A stretch of DNA of 11,241 nt from Nitrospiraceae bacterium (lineage in GTDB: Bacteria > Nitrospirota > Thermodesulfovibrionia > UBA6902): assembly GCA_020354155.1 (NCBI GenBank), contig CP070644.1:1583149-1594389 (forward strand), given 5' to 3'. Of the stretch, positions 1-6,948 are shown piece by piece (the stretch's first letter is position 1; each line of letters starts with the position of its first letter). Under the pieces are notes generated by a model. It worked only from the letters and a program-made list of their open reading frames with translations. It searched no databases and was not told the DNA's origin. Both the position numbers and the translations under genes were made by a program.

Positions 1-1500
1 CTGGCAGTTCTGATAGTCACTATTGCCATTGCTGTACTTTTGTTTGCCTGGTTTCAGAAAGCCGATTACCAGGTGCTGTATTCAAATCTTTCCGAAGAAG
101 ACGCAGGCAGAATTGTTGAGGAGCTCAGAAGTAAGAAAGTCCCCTATGAATTGAGCCCCGGTGGTACTGTTATGGTATCAGCAGAAAAAGTGTATGACCT
201 GAGACTGGAAATGGCATCACAGGGCCTCCCTCAGGGCAGTGGTGTCGGCTTTGAGATTTTTGACAATACGAGTTTTACAACCAGCGAATTTGTCCAGAAA
301 TTAAACTTCAAAAGAGCAATGGAGGGTGAGCTATCAAGGACCATACGGTCTCTGTCAGGCATAGAGCAGTGCAGGGTTCACCTTGTCATTCCTGATAAAT
401 CAGTATTTGCCTTTCAGGACAATAAATCAACGGCAACGGCTGCGGTTTTTGTTTCACTGAATAAAGGGAGAAAGCTCTCAGCAAGCGAAGTGGACGGGAT
501 CGTGCATCTTGTATCAAGCAGCGTTGAGGACCTCGGACCTGCAAATATTACTGTTGTGGATGACCGTGGAGAGCTTTTAACCAGGCCTGCTGACGATTCA
601 GCTATGAGCCTGAGCGGATCACAAATGGAGTACCAGCAGAGTTACGAGCAGAACTTAATGACAAAAATTGTGGGTATCCTTGAACCCGTCGTCGGAAGAG
701 GAAAGGTGAGAGCACGGATATCGTCGACCTTTGATTTTACCCGGAGTGAAAGGACAGAAGAGACCTTTGATCCAGAGGGAGTTGTAGTGCGAAGCGAACA
801 GAAGAGCACGGAAAAAACCATGTCCGGAAGTGGCAGTTCCGGTGTTCCCGGGACTGCCTCGAATCTCCCCGGTGGCGGAGGGGCACAGTATTCTCCATCC
901 CAGGGGCAGTCACAAAAACAGGATGAGATGATTAATTATGAAACAAGCAAGACCATAACACGTGTTGTGGAGTCCCCTGTAACACTTGAAAGATTAACCG
1001 TTGCCATACTGATTGACGGAATTCTTCCGTCCCAGAAGGCATCAATAGAAAATGCAGAACAGTACACCGTCCGTACAGAAGATGATATGAAATATTATGA
1101 AGAAATAGTCAAGAAGACTATTGGTTTCACAGATGACCGGGGAGATGAAATAACGGTCAATGTCATGCCCTTCGAGCAGGTGCAGGTCCCGGAGATGGCA
1201 GAGGCAAAAATGGACTACATGCCCATTGTCCTGACCACCATGAAGTATGTGGTACCAATAATTATTTTCCTTGTCATCTATATGGTCGTGCTGAAACCAC
1301 TGCTGAGGGCTGTTACCACTGCTCTGCCGCAACGTAGTGCCCCTGTAGCTGGGGCGTCGGCCGTGACTGGAGAACAACCCTTAACTGAACTGCCCCTTCA
1401 GCCAAAGGAAGCGCCAGTGGAAAAACAGGTGGCTGAGTGGGCAAATGGTAATCCGCGTGAAGCGGCAACTCTTGTAAAGAGCTGGTTGGAGGAAAAGTAA
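1..1500 (+). CDS. fliF: Flagellar MS-ring protein FliF (5' truncated)
   Basis: FliF multimerises in the inner membrane into the MS-ring, the platform for the rotor, the rod and the export gate. The frame is open from base 1, so the gene starts upstream; probably some 25-30 residues are missing. The first visible residues (about 1-17) are the end of the N-terminal membrane helix, followed by the usual YQVLYSNLSEEDAG start of the periplasmic ring-building domain. The YscJ/FliF-type domain with EMASQGLPQG and a conserved FKRAMEGELSRTI segment follows. A Gly/Ser/Pro/Gln-rich stretch at about bases 820-920 is the low-complexity linker normal in the family. A second membrane helix lies at about bases 1222-1296. 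The cytoplasmic tail ends in AEWANGNPREAATLVKSWL, the helix that binds the FliG N-terminal domain. The stop abuts the fliG ATG. Identification is secure. Confidence 0.97.
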   Translation: MAVLIVTIAIAVLLFAWFQKADYQVLYSNLSEEDAGRIVEELRSKKVPYELSPGGTVMVSAEKVYDLRLEMASQGLPQGSGVGFEIFDNTSFTTSEFVQKLNFKRAMEGELSRTIRSLSGIEQCRVHLVIPDKSVFAFQDNKSTATAAVFVSLNKGRKLSASEVDGIVHLVSSSVEDLGPANITVVDDRGELLTRPADDSAMSLSGSQMEYQQSYEQNLMTKIVGILEPVVGRGKVRARISSTFDFTRSERTEETFDPEGVVVRSEQKSTEKTMSGSGSSGVPGTASNLPGGGGAQYSPSQGQSQKQDEMINYETSKTITRVVESPVTLERLTVAILIDGILPSQKASIENAEQYTVRTEDDMKYYEEIVKKTIGFTDDRGDEITVNVMPFEQVQVPEMAEAKMDYMPIVLTTMKYVVPIIIFLVIYMVVLKPLLRAVTTALPQRSAPVAGASAVTGEQPLTELPLQPKEAPVEKQVAEWANGNPREAATLVKSWLEEK

Positions 1501-2487
1501 ATGGCAATAAGCGGATATGAAAAAGCGGCAATGTTCCTGAGTTCAGTGGGAGAAGAAACTGCATCACAGATACTGCGAAATCTTGAGGCTGAGGAAATAG
1601 GAAAGATATCATCCTATATGGCGAGGCACAAGAAGACTGACAAAACTAAAGTCGAAGGTGTCATGAAGGAAGTGATGGAGGCTGTTACCAGCGGGGATAT
1701 CCAGATGAGCGGTGATGAATATATCAAGAACGTCCTGACCAAGGGACTTGGTGATGAAGATGCTGAAAAGATACTTGAAATGGTTTCCCGAGAAAGCCCG
1801 CTTGAGTCACTGAAATGGGTGAACTCAAAGAAGCTGACAAGTTTTCTCGTTACGGAACATCCGCAGACGATTGCGCTGATCCTCTGCCTTCTTGAGCCGG
1901 ATCAGGCTGCAGAGGTGATTCAGCAGCTGCCTGAAAATATAAGCAGTGATGTTGCTGTGATGGTTGCTGCAACGGAGAGGATACCGGACAGTGCCCTTGA
2001 AGAGATAGAAGAAGTGCTCAAGGTACAGCTTGACATGAGTAAGGGCAGTGAAGGAAGGACTTTTAACGGCACCAAGGTAATAGCCGAAATACTAAACCGC
2101 TGTGACCGGACATCTGAGCAGGGTATTTTGGGCAAGATAGAAGAGGAAGACGAAAAAATGGCTGATTCCATCAGGGAACTCATGCTTGTCTTTGACGATC
2201 TGGAGAAGATCGATGACAGAGGCATACAGGCCATACTGAAGGAACTGAACACCGAGGACCTCTCCCTTGCCCTGAAGACGGCACCTGCCGGGTTGAAAGA
2301 GAAGATATTCAAGAATATGTCACAGAGGGCAGCCCAGATACTCAAGGAGGAAATGGAGACAAAGGGGCCTGTTAAAGTATCAGAAGTAGAGGCTGCACAG
2401 CAGAACATTGTTAAAACTGCCAGGAGACTTGATGAAGAAGGCAAGATCGTAATCGCAGGAAGAGGAGGCGAAGAACTCATTGAATAG
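1501..2487 (+). CDS. fliG: Flagellar motor switch/rotor protein FliG
   Basis: FliG sits on the cytoplasmic face of the MS-ring, binds FliF and FliM, and carries the charged helix on which the stator acts to produce torque. It is 328 aa, normal length. The N-terminal FliF-binding domain covers about 1-90, the middle domain carries the EHPQ motif (residues 119-122), and the C-terminal domain starts after MLVF (228-231, the MFVF equivalent). By alignment from memory with E. coli FliG, the five torque-helix charges are kept in sign: K259, R276, E283, E284 and K292 (E. coli K264, R281, D288, D289, R297). The inter-domain Gly-Gly hinge reads N189-G190, an oddity. The ATG follows the fliF stop directly, with GGAGGA (1488-1493) seven bases upstream. 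The stop lies inside fliH, which overlaps by 8 bases. Confidence 0.98.
   Translation: MAISGYEKAAMFLSSVGEETASQILRNLEAEEIGKISSYMARHKKTDKTKVEGVMKEVMEAVTSGDIQMSGDEYIKNVLTKGLGDEDAEKILEMVSRESPLESLKWVNSKKLTSFLVTEHPQTIALILCLLEPDQAAEVIQQLPENISSDVAVMVAATERIPDSALEEIEEVLKVQLDMSKGSEGRTFNGTKVIAEILNRCDRTSEQGILGKIEEEDEKMADSIRELMLVFDDLEKIDDRGIQAILKELNTEDLSLALKTAPAGLKEKIFKNMSQRAAQILKEEMETKGPVKVSEVEAAQQNIVKTARRLDEEGKIVIAGRGGEELIE
2463..2468 (+). promoter_or_regulatory. Ribosome-binding site for fliH inside fliG
   Basis: A perfect AGGAGG lies 11 bases before a TTG at 2480, within the last codons of fliG. It supports the non-ATG start of fliH. The next in-frame ATG (2528) would drop 16 residues and has no comparable site. 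Confidence 0.6.
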
Positions 2488-3079
2488 TCAAAGGATTTTA
2501 AAGGGATATAAGACTTCTCCCTATACCATGCCGGCCCTGCAAGAGGATCAGAAAAGGGAACAGTTGATCCATGATGCCGAGGAAATCCAGCGCAGGGCGT
2601 ATGAGGAAGGATTTGCCGCAGGAGAGAAGGCAGGGTTGGAATCAGGTGAAGAAAAAGCACTGGTGCTGATTGATCATCTTGAATCGCTTGCTCAGGAGTT
2701 GCAGGACTTTAAAACAAACTTTGTGGATGACCTCACGGAGCAGGTCGTTGAACTTTCAGTAGCGATGTCGAGAAAAATAATCAGTGACGAGATTAAAACC
2801 CAACCGGAGACGATCGTAAAAATTACTGAACAGGCACTCAGGAAAATGAACAGTACAGGGCCTGTCAGAATTAAAGTGAATCCATCCGTGCATGAGCTCT
2901 TCCTGAATAAGAAATCCCTCTTGACGGACATTCATGAAGACATCCAGTTCGAAGTCACCTCCAGTGTTTCCGAGTCCGGTCCTGTGGTAACAAGTGAGGC
3001 GGAAGAAGTGATCACTGACTTTGATTCACTCATAGCAAATATTGCAGAAGAAATGGGAGTGAACTGTGGCGGTCATTGA
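2480..3079 (+). CDS. fliH: Flagellar export apparatus protein FliH
   Basis: FliH forms the peripheral stalk of the flagellar type III export ATPase. It binds FliI as a dimer, restrains its ATPase activity and tethers it to the C-ring and export gate. The product is 199 aa from a TTG start. Residues 40-56 read AYEEGFAAGEKAGLESG, giving an unbroken A/G-xxx-G ladder (A40, G44, G48, G52, G56), the GxxxG helix repeat typical of FliH and its type III secretion and ATPase-stalk relatives. A long helical region follows. The C-terminal FliH/YscL domain (about 85-199) contains VELSVAMSRKII, then VRIKVNPSVHELF and the GPVVTSEAEEVITDFDSLIANI end. It overlaps fliG by 8 bases and fliI by 14. An alternative start at ATG 2528 is possible but less well supported. 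Confidence 0.93.
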   Translation: MNSQRILKGYKTSPYTMPALQEDQKREQLIHDAEEIQRRAYEEGFAAGEKAGLESGEEKALVLIDHLESLAQELQDFKTNFVDDLTEQVVELSVAMSRKIISDEIKTQPETIVKITEQALRKMNSTGPVRIKVNPSVHELFLNKKSLLTDIHEDIQFEVTSSVSESGPVVTSEAEEVITDFDSLIANIAEEMGVNCGGH

Positions 3080-4406
3080 TCTGGGCAACTATCTCCATAC
3101 AGTCAGAGAGACGGATCCCTTCAGGGCTTATGGCCGGATAACTGATATAACAGGTCTTACCATTAAAGCCACGGGGATTGATGTAAGTATCGGAGAGGCA
3201 TGCAGGATATTTTCTGATAGCGAGACTTCAATTGACGCTGAAGTGGTTGGATTCAAAGACGGTAAAATCATTCTTATGGCTACGGGTGAGGTGTCAGGGA
3301 TCAGGCACGGTAGTCGTGTCAGGCCAATGGGCAAAAAAATATCAGTAAAGGTGGGAGATGGTCTTATCGGACGGGTCATCAATGCAACGGGCGATCCGAT
3401 TGATGGAAAAGGGCCTGTCAATGAAAGTGACTATCCTCTCATTTCATCATCCCAGAACCCTCTGAAAAAACAGAAAATAAGTGAACCCATCGATACTGGT
3501 ATCAGGGTAATGAACGGGCTCCTTACCTGCGGCAAGGGACAGCGGCTTGGCATAATGGCAGGCTCAGGTGTTGGCAAGAGTGTATTGCTCAGTATGATTG
3601 CAAAATACTCCGAAGCAGACATCAATGTTATAGCATTGATAGGTGAAAGAAGCCGTGAGGTTCGCGAATTTGTCGAGATGAACCTTGGCGGGGAAGGGCT
3701 GAAAAAATCCATTGTTGTTGTTTCCACATCAGAGCAGGCCCCGCTGGCAAAGGTACGGGGAGCATTTGCAGCTACTGCGATTGCCGAATATTTCAGAGAT
3801 CAGGGAAAGAATGTGATGCTCCTTATGGACTCTCTCACACGTGTTGCAATGGCTCAGAGGGAGATTGGTCTTGCAATTGGAGAGCCACCGACGACTAGAG
3901 GATATACCCCTTCTGTTTTTGCACTGCTCCCCAGGCTGCTTGAAAGAGTCGGTACTTCTGAAAACAGGGGAAGTATTACCGGCCTCTATACGGTTCTTGT
4001 TGAGGGCGATGACATGCTTGAGCCCGTGGCTGACATGACACGGTCAATTCTGGATGGACACATTGTGCTCTCAAGAGACCTGGCCATGGAAAACCACTAC
4101 CCTTCCATCGACGTTCTGAATTCAATAAGCAGGGTTATGCCAAACATAATAGACAATAAACAAAGGGAATATGCAGGACGTTTTGTAGAAGTGCTTTCAA
4201 CGTATAAAAAATTTGAAGACATGATAAACCTTGGGGCATATAAGTCAGGATCTAATTTTAAAGTTGATTATTCCATCAAGATGATAGAAAGACTGAAAAA
4301 TTACATGCGTCAGGGCACAGATGAACTGATTGACATGGCCGACAGCCAGCAGGGGTTATACTTTGTCTTTGATGAGAATGAAGCGAAGGATGTGAAAGAT
4401 GAGTAA
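3066..4406 (+). CDS. fliI: Flagellar export ATPase FliI
   Basis: FliI is the F1-beta-like hexameric ATPase that unfolds and feeds substrates to the flagellar type III export gate. It is 446 aa, as expected. Visible motifs: Walker A AGSGVGKS (residues 165-172), GERSREV with the catalytic glutamate E194 (23 residues after Walker-A K171, the same spacing as in Salmonella FliI), Walker B VMLLMDSLTR (250-259, D255), and the family stretch IGEPPTTRGYTPSVFALLPRLLER (272-293). The N-terminal beta-barrel domain and a helical C-terminal domain are both present. It starts with GTG at 3066, with GGGAG (3055-3059) six bases upstream, inside the end of fliH (14-base overlap). An ATPase of a virulence type III system would look similar, but the surrounding fliFGHJ genes settle the flagellar identity. 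Confidence 0.98.
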   Translation: MAVIDLGNYLHTVRETDPFRAYGRITDITGLTIKATGIDVSIGEACRIFSDSETSIDAEVVGFKDGKIILMATGEVSGIRHGSRVRPMGKKISVKVGDGLIGRVINATGDPIDGKGPVNESDYPLISSSQNPLKKQKISEPIDTGIRVMNGLLTCGKGQRLGIMAGSGVGKSVLLSMIAKYSEADINVIALIGERSREVREFVEMNLGGEGLKKSIVVVSTSEQAPLAKVRGAFAATAIAEYFRDQGKNVMLLMDSLTRVAMAQREIGLAIGEPPTTRGYTPSVFALLPRLLERVGTSENRGSITGLYTVLVEGDDMLEPVADMTRSILDGHIVLSRDLAMENHYPSIDVLNSISRVMPNIIDNKQREYAGRFVEVLSTYKKFEDMINLGAYKSGSNFKVDYSIKMIERLKNYMRQGTDELIDMADSQQGLYFVFDENEAKDVKDE

Positions 4407-4839
4407 AAAGAACAAGACACTGTCCAAGCTCATCAAGCTGAAAGAAAATAGAAAAATACAAATTGAATTAGAAGTAAAAAAAGCAGCTGACAGTGTTGAA
4501 GAGGAACAGAATAAACTTAATGAGCTTGAGGGTAACTATGAGAACTCTGTTGGCAATTTTGCTGAAAGACAGGTGGACAGTGTATTGAATGCCGGCAATA
4601 TGTCTGTCTATTATGATTTCTTTTCAAGGATAAACAGAAGGATCAAGGACCAGGAAAAGGAGTGTTCCAGAAGCCAGGACAACCTTGAGAAGTCCAAGGA
4701 CAGGCTTGTCGACGCCCATAAGGAGAAAAAAGCAGTAGAAATGCTGAATGATAAACAGATAAAAAAAGAACTGAGAGAAAGGTCTGTCTCAGAACAGAAG
4801 GAGACAGATTATTTTTCCCTTATAAGGAGAATCAAATGA
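4399..4839 (+). CDS. fliJ: Flagellar export protein FliJ
   Basis: FliJ is the coiled-coil central stalk of the export ATPase, comparable to the gamma subunit of F1. It sits in the FliI hexamer, contacts the export gate protein FlhA and helps recycle export chaperones. The product is 146 aa, the usual family length. It is very rich in Lys and Glu and has almost uninterrupted heptad-like helix (two long antiparallel segments around residues 10-60 and 75-140). The end, EMLNDKQIKKELRERSVSEQ plus DYFSLIRRIK, matches the conserved C-terminal FliJ segment. The ATG overlaps the fliI stop by 8 bases, with AAGGA (4386-4390) upstream. Sequence conservation in this family is low, so the call rests on length, coiled coil and position directly after fliI. 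Confidence 0.92.
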   Translation: MSKKNKTLSKLIKLKENRKIQIELEVKKAADSVEEEQNKLNELEGNYENSVGNFAERQVDSVLNAGNMSVYYDFFSRINRRIKDQEKECSRSQDNLEKSKDRLVDAHKEKKAVEMLNDKQIKKELRERSVSEQKETDYFSLIRRIK

Positions 4840-5285
4840 TACGAGCCATAGTTATCAGTAGTCTGCTTGTCTTTATTCCCATCTTTGCCCATGCTTCAGA
4901 CGAAATGATCGATCTTGTAAAGAAACAGCGCATTGAGATTGAAGAAAAAGAGAAAATCGTAAAACAGGAAGTGGCACGACTCAAGGAACTGAAAAAAGAA
5001 ATAAACGATGACATTGAAAAATATACAGCAGTGTTGAAACAGATCGATAAATCTCTTGAGAAGGCACAGGATATCGGAAGTAAGAGGTTACGGCATGTGG
5101 CAAAGGCCTATGAGGCAATGCAGCCTGAGGATGCAGCATCACGTCTTACTGGGCTGGATAATGAGACAGCCGTTCAGATACTGCTGAAGATGGCCAGTAA
5201 AAAAGCGGGACTGGTTATAGGCATGATGGAATCAAAGAAGGCAACAAAGCTGACCAAGGAAATTGCAAAGATCAAGAAAATTTAG
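4836..5285 (+). CDS. MotE/FlbB-like periplasmic motor-associated protein
   Basis: A 149-aa secreted protein translationally coupled to fliJ: its ATG shares ATGA with the fliJ stop, and AAGGAG (4824-4829) lies six bases upstream. Residues 1-20 form a signal peptide ending AHA, with likely cleavage before S21; it may instead stay as an uncleaved anchor. Residues about 22-78 are a charged Lys/Glu-rich coiled coil. Residues about 85-149 resemble the MgtE N-terminal/FliG-N-like helical fold of MotE proteins: AYEAMQPEDAASRLTGLDNE, then AVQILLKM and KKAGLVIGMM. Known relatives include MotE of rhizobia (a periplasmic chaperone for MotC) and FlbB of spirochetes (periplasmic collar assembly), so a role in stator or motor scaffold assembly is inferred. 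No magnesium transporter part is present. The family is fairly clear; the exact function is not. Confidence 0.8.
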   Translation: MIRAIVISSLLVFIPIFAHASDEMIDLVKKQRIEIEEKEKIVKQEVARLKELKKEINDDIEKYTAVLKQIDKSLEKAQDIGSKRLRHVAKAYEAMQPEDAASRLTGLDNETAVQILLKMASKKAGLVIGMMESKKATKLTKEIAKIKKI

Positions 5286-5295
5286 AGTATAGAGA

Positions 5296-5374
5296 AATCT
5301 GATTTTGTACTTTAGTGAGCCGTACAGGTGCTGTCTTGGTATTATTAATAGAGGGCTGGCAGCGAATCTGATTT
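5296..5374 (+). repeat. Short direct repeat, 10 bases, two copies
   Basis: AATCTGATTT occurs at 5296-5305 and again at 5365-5374, starts 69 bases apart, in the gap after the MotE-like gene. It may be chance in AT-rich DNA or a regulator site; nothing else marks it. Confidence 0.3.
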
Positions 5375-5418
5375 CATTGAAATATTATTCTGACATTCCT
5401 TCCTGTAATTTAATACAG

Positions 5419-5446
5419 TTACTATTGAGCCGCTTTCGGTTATGAT
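5419..5446 (+). promoter_or_regulatory. Candidate sigma70-type promoter for the efflux operon
   Basis: TTACTA (5419-5424) and TATGAT (5441-5446) are separated by 16 bases. The -10 matches consensus at 5 of 6 positions but the -35 at only 3 of 6. Transcription would begin near 5453, leaving a leader of about 70 bases before the outer-membrane factor gene. This is a by-eye match only. Confidence 0.35.
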
Positions 5447-5470
5447 ATATTGATACAGAAAGAGGCGTAA

Positions 5471-5492
5471 TAGTATGGTACTGTCATTACTA
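5471..5492. repeat. Imperfect inverted repeat upstream of the efflux operon
   Basis: TAGTATG (5471-5477) faces CATTACTA (5485-5492), complementary except for one extra T in the right arm. It lies between the candidate -10 and the start codon, where an operator for a local repressor could sit. No regulator gene is present in the window. Confidence 0.25.
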
Positions 5493-5523
5493 ATGTGAGC
5501 AGTTGTCAGACAGGATAATGATT

Positions 5524-6948
5524 ATGATGAGCAGGTTAATCTGGTGTGTATTCTTTATGGTTTTTACCGTGCTACCAGGCTGTAATCCCTACAGGGTCAA
5601 TAAAAATGTCCTGCCCGTTGTCGATGGGAATGATAGATATTCCTACCCCGTAGAGGGTATTAAAGCACAGCACCGATGGTGGGAAGCACTGCATGATCCT
5701 TTTCTTGATGCAATAATCGAAAAAGCACTTTCAGATAACCTGACGATCAAACAGGCCGGAGCGCGGATTGAGCAGGCAGTTGCCTCGGACAGGAAAAGCG
5801 TCTCATTCCTGTATCCTGAGATCACTGGCAGGGCCTCAGGCGCACGGGACAGGAAGGGTGATGACAGTTCAGAAGATACCCATGTTGCCGGTCTGGCGCT
5901 TTCCTGGGAGATTGACCTGTGGGGACGTCTCTCTGCTGCCAGAAAGGCCTCGGAATATGAGGTGCATGCTTCACGTGAAGATTTGGAAGCAGCGTCGGTC
6001 CTCTTAACTGCTCAGGTTGCTGAAACGTATTTCCAGATTGTTGAGCAGATGCTCCAGCTTTCCCTGCTCAAGCGTCAAATTAAAGCAGGAGAAACCTTTC
6101 TCGAGCTTATAGAGTTGAGGTTCGGATATGGCGAAGCTTCGGTTGTAGATGTGTTTCAACAGCGTCAGCAGCTTGCTTCAACCCGATCACGCGTTCCCAT
6201 TGTTAAATCACGTTTGCGAACTCTAGAAAACAGGTTGCATGTCCAAATGGGAATGGCACCGGTTCAGACGTCACCGAACTATGCCGATGAATTTCCTGAA
6301 TTACCTGACCTGCCTGTGACGGGGGTGCCTGTTGACCTTTTACAGAACAGACCGGATCTGAAGCGTACATATAATGAGCTTGTAGCTACAGATTTCAGGG
6401 TTGCTGAGGCAGTATCAGATCGATTTCCCAGGATTGGGCTTTTTGGAAGTGCCTCATTTACAGACGGTTTTTCAACAGAAGACCGGATGCTCTCCCTTTT
6501 CCTTGAAGCAGTGGCTCCCGTCGTTGACTGGAACAGACGGAGTTCAGAAGTGGAAATACGTAAAGCCATACTCAAAGAAGAGCTGGCCCGCTACGCTCAT
6601 GCCTATCTGACGGCCATAGAGGAAGTAGAAAATGCTCTCTGGCAGGAACAGCATCAATTGGAGTTACTGGATGCTCTGGAACGTCAGTTAACCATAGCAA
6701 GATCTAATCTTGCTGAAACACGGAACCGCTACCGACAGGGACTGACTGACTATCTGCCTGTCCTCACGGCTCTCCAGTCTCTACAAATTCTGGAACGGGA
6801 CATCCTCGCAAGGCAGAGGGAACTGATCTCAAACCGTATTCTGCTCTATAGAGCATTGGGAGGCTCGAAGATAACAGATGTACATACCCGACGTGCAGCA
6901 ACAGGAGGTTTCAAGAGGACAACCATATCTGAAGGAGTTCTACAATGA
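5524..6948 (+). CDS. Outer-membrane factor lipoprotein of RND efflux system (TolC/NodT family)
   Basis: This is the outer-membrane channel of a tripartite efflux pump, which docks on the adaptor and opens to the outside. It is 474 aa from ATG 5524, typical for the NodT/OprM branch. The signal peptide SRLIWCVFFMVFTVLPGC ends in a lipobox with acylated Cys at residue 20. Asn follows it rather than Asp, consistent with outer-membrane sorting, although Pro at -2 is unusual. Two outer-membrane efflux repeats follow. The family signature LLQNRPDLKRTYNEL (R276-P277-D278) starts the second repeat, and YRQGLTDYLPVLTALQSLQ lies near residue 403. Start choice: AGACAGGA (5508-5515) is well spaced for ATG 5524; TTG 5503, ATG 5518 and ATG 5527 are alternatives in the same frame. 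It is coupled to the adaptor by ATGA. The substrate cannot be read from the sequence. Confidence 0.93.
   Translation: MMSRLIWCVFFMVFTVLPGCNPYRVNKNVLPVVDGNDRYSYPVEGIKAQHRWWEALHDPFLDAIIEKALSDNLTIKQAGARIEQAVASDRKSVSFLYPEITGRASGARDRKGDDSSEDTHVAGLALSWEIDLWGRLSAARKASEYEVHASREDLEAASVLLTAQVAETYFQIVEQMLQLSLLKRQIKAGETFLELIELRFGYGEASVVDVFQQRQQLASTRSRVPIVKSRLRTLENRLHVQMGMAPVQTSPNYADEFPELPDLPVTGVPVDLLQNRPDLKRTYNELVATDFRVAEAVSDRFPRIGLFGSASFTDGFSTEDRMLSLFLEAVAPVVDWNRRSSEVEIRKAILKEELARYAHAYLTAIEEVENALWQEQHQLELLDALERQLTIARSNLAETRNRYRQGLTDYLPVLTALQSLQILERDILARQRELISNRILLYRALGGSKITDVHTRRAATGGFKRTTISEGVLQ
6931..6937 (+). promoter_or_regulatory. Ribosome-binding site for the adaptor gene
   Basis: GAAGGAG lies seven bases before ATG 6945, inside the last codons of the outer-membrane factor gene, and fixes the adaptor start. 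Confidence 0.6.

Larger units (their letters stand above)
5286..5523 (+). other. Intergenic region between flagellar and efflux operons
   Basis: About 240 bases without a recognisable gene. I see no strong GC hairpin followed by a T tract that would close the flagellar operon; ACAG-GTG-CTGT near 5325-5335 is only a four-pair stem. The region is AT-rich in its second half and carries a candidate promoter, an imperfect inverted repeat and a 10-base direct repeat (separate entries). Confidence 0.7.

Noticed and set aside
820..920. Gly/Ser/Gln-rich stretch in fliF as an insertion or repeat
   Set aside because: A low-complexity linker at this place is normal for FliF, and the frame and flanking domains are intact.
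1920..2660. A 246-codon open frame on the - strand, antisense to fliG and fliH
   Set aside because: The translation is a Ser/Leu/Ile-rich low-complexity string typical of an antisense shadow, it crosses a real gene junction, and both sense genes are unmistakable.
3066..4406. FliI as the ATPase of a virulence-type III secretion system
   Set aside because: The neighbours fliF, fliG, fliH and fliJ are flagellar. FliG in particular has no counterpart in injectisomes.
4836..5285. A magnesium transporter MgtE fragment
   Set aside because: There is a signal peptide and coiled coil but no CBS domains or transporter membrane helices, and the gene is coupled to fliJ.
5356..5372. A sigma54-like site, TGGCAG followed by TGAT
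   Set aside because: The essential GC of the -12 element is missing (GA instead), so it does not meet the -24/-12 rule.
5425..5453. Alternative promoter TTGAGC with TATTGA, 17-base spacer
   Set aside because: The -10 fit is poor compared with TATGAT at 5441-5446; the latter pair is reported instead.
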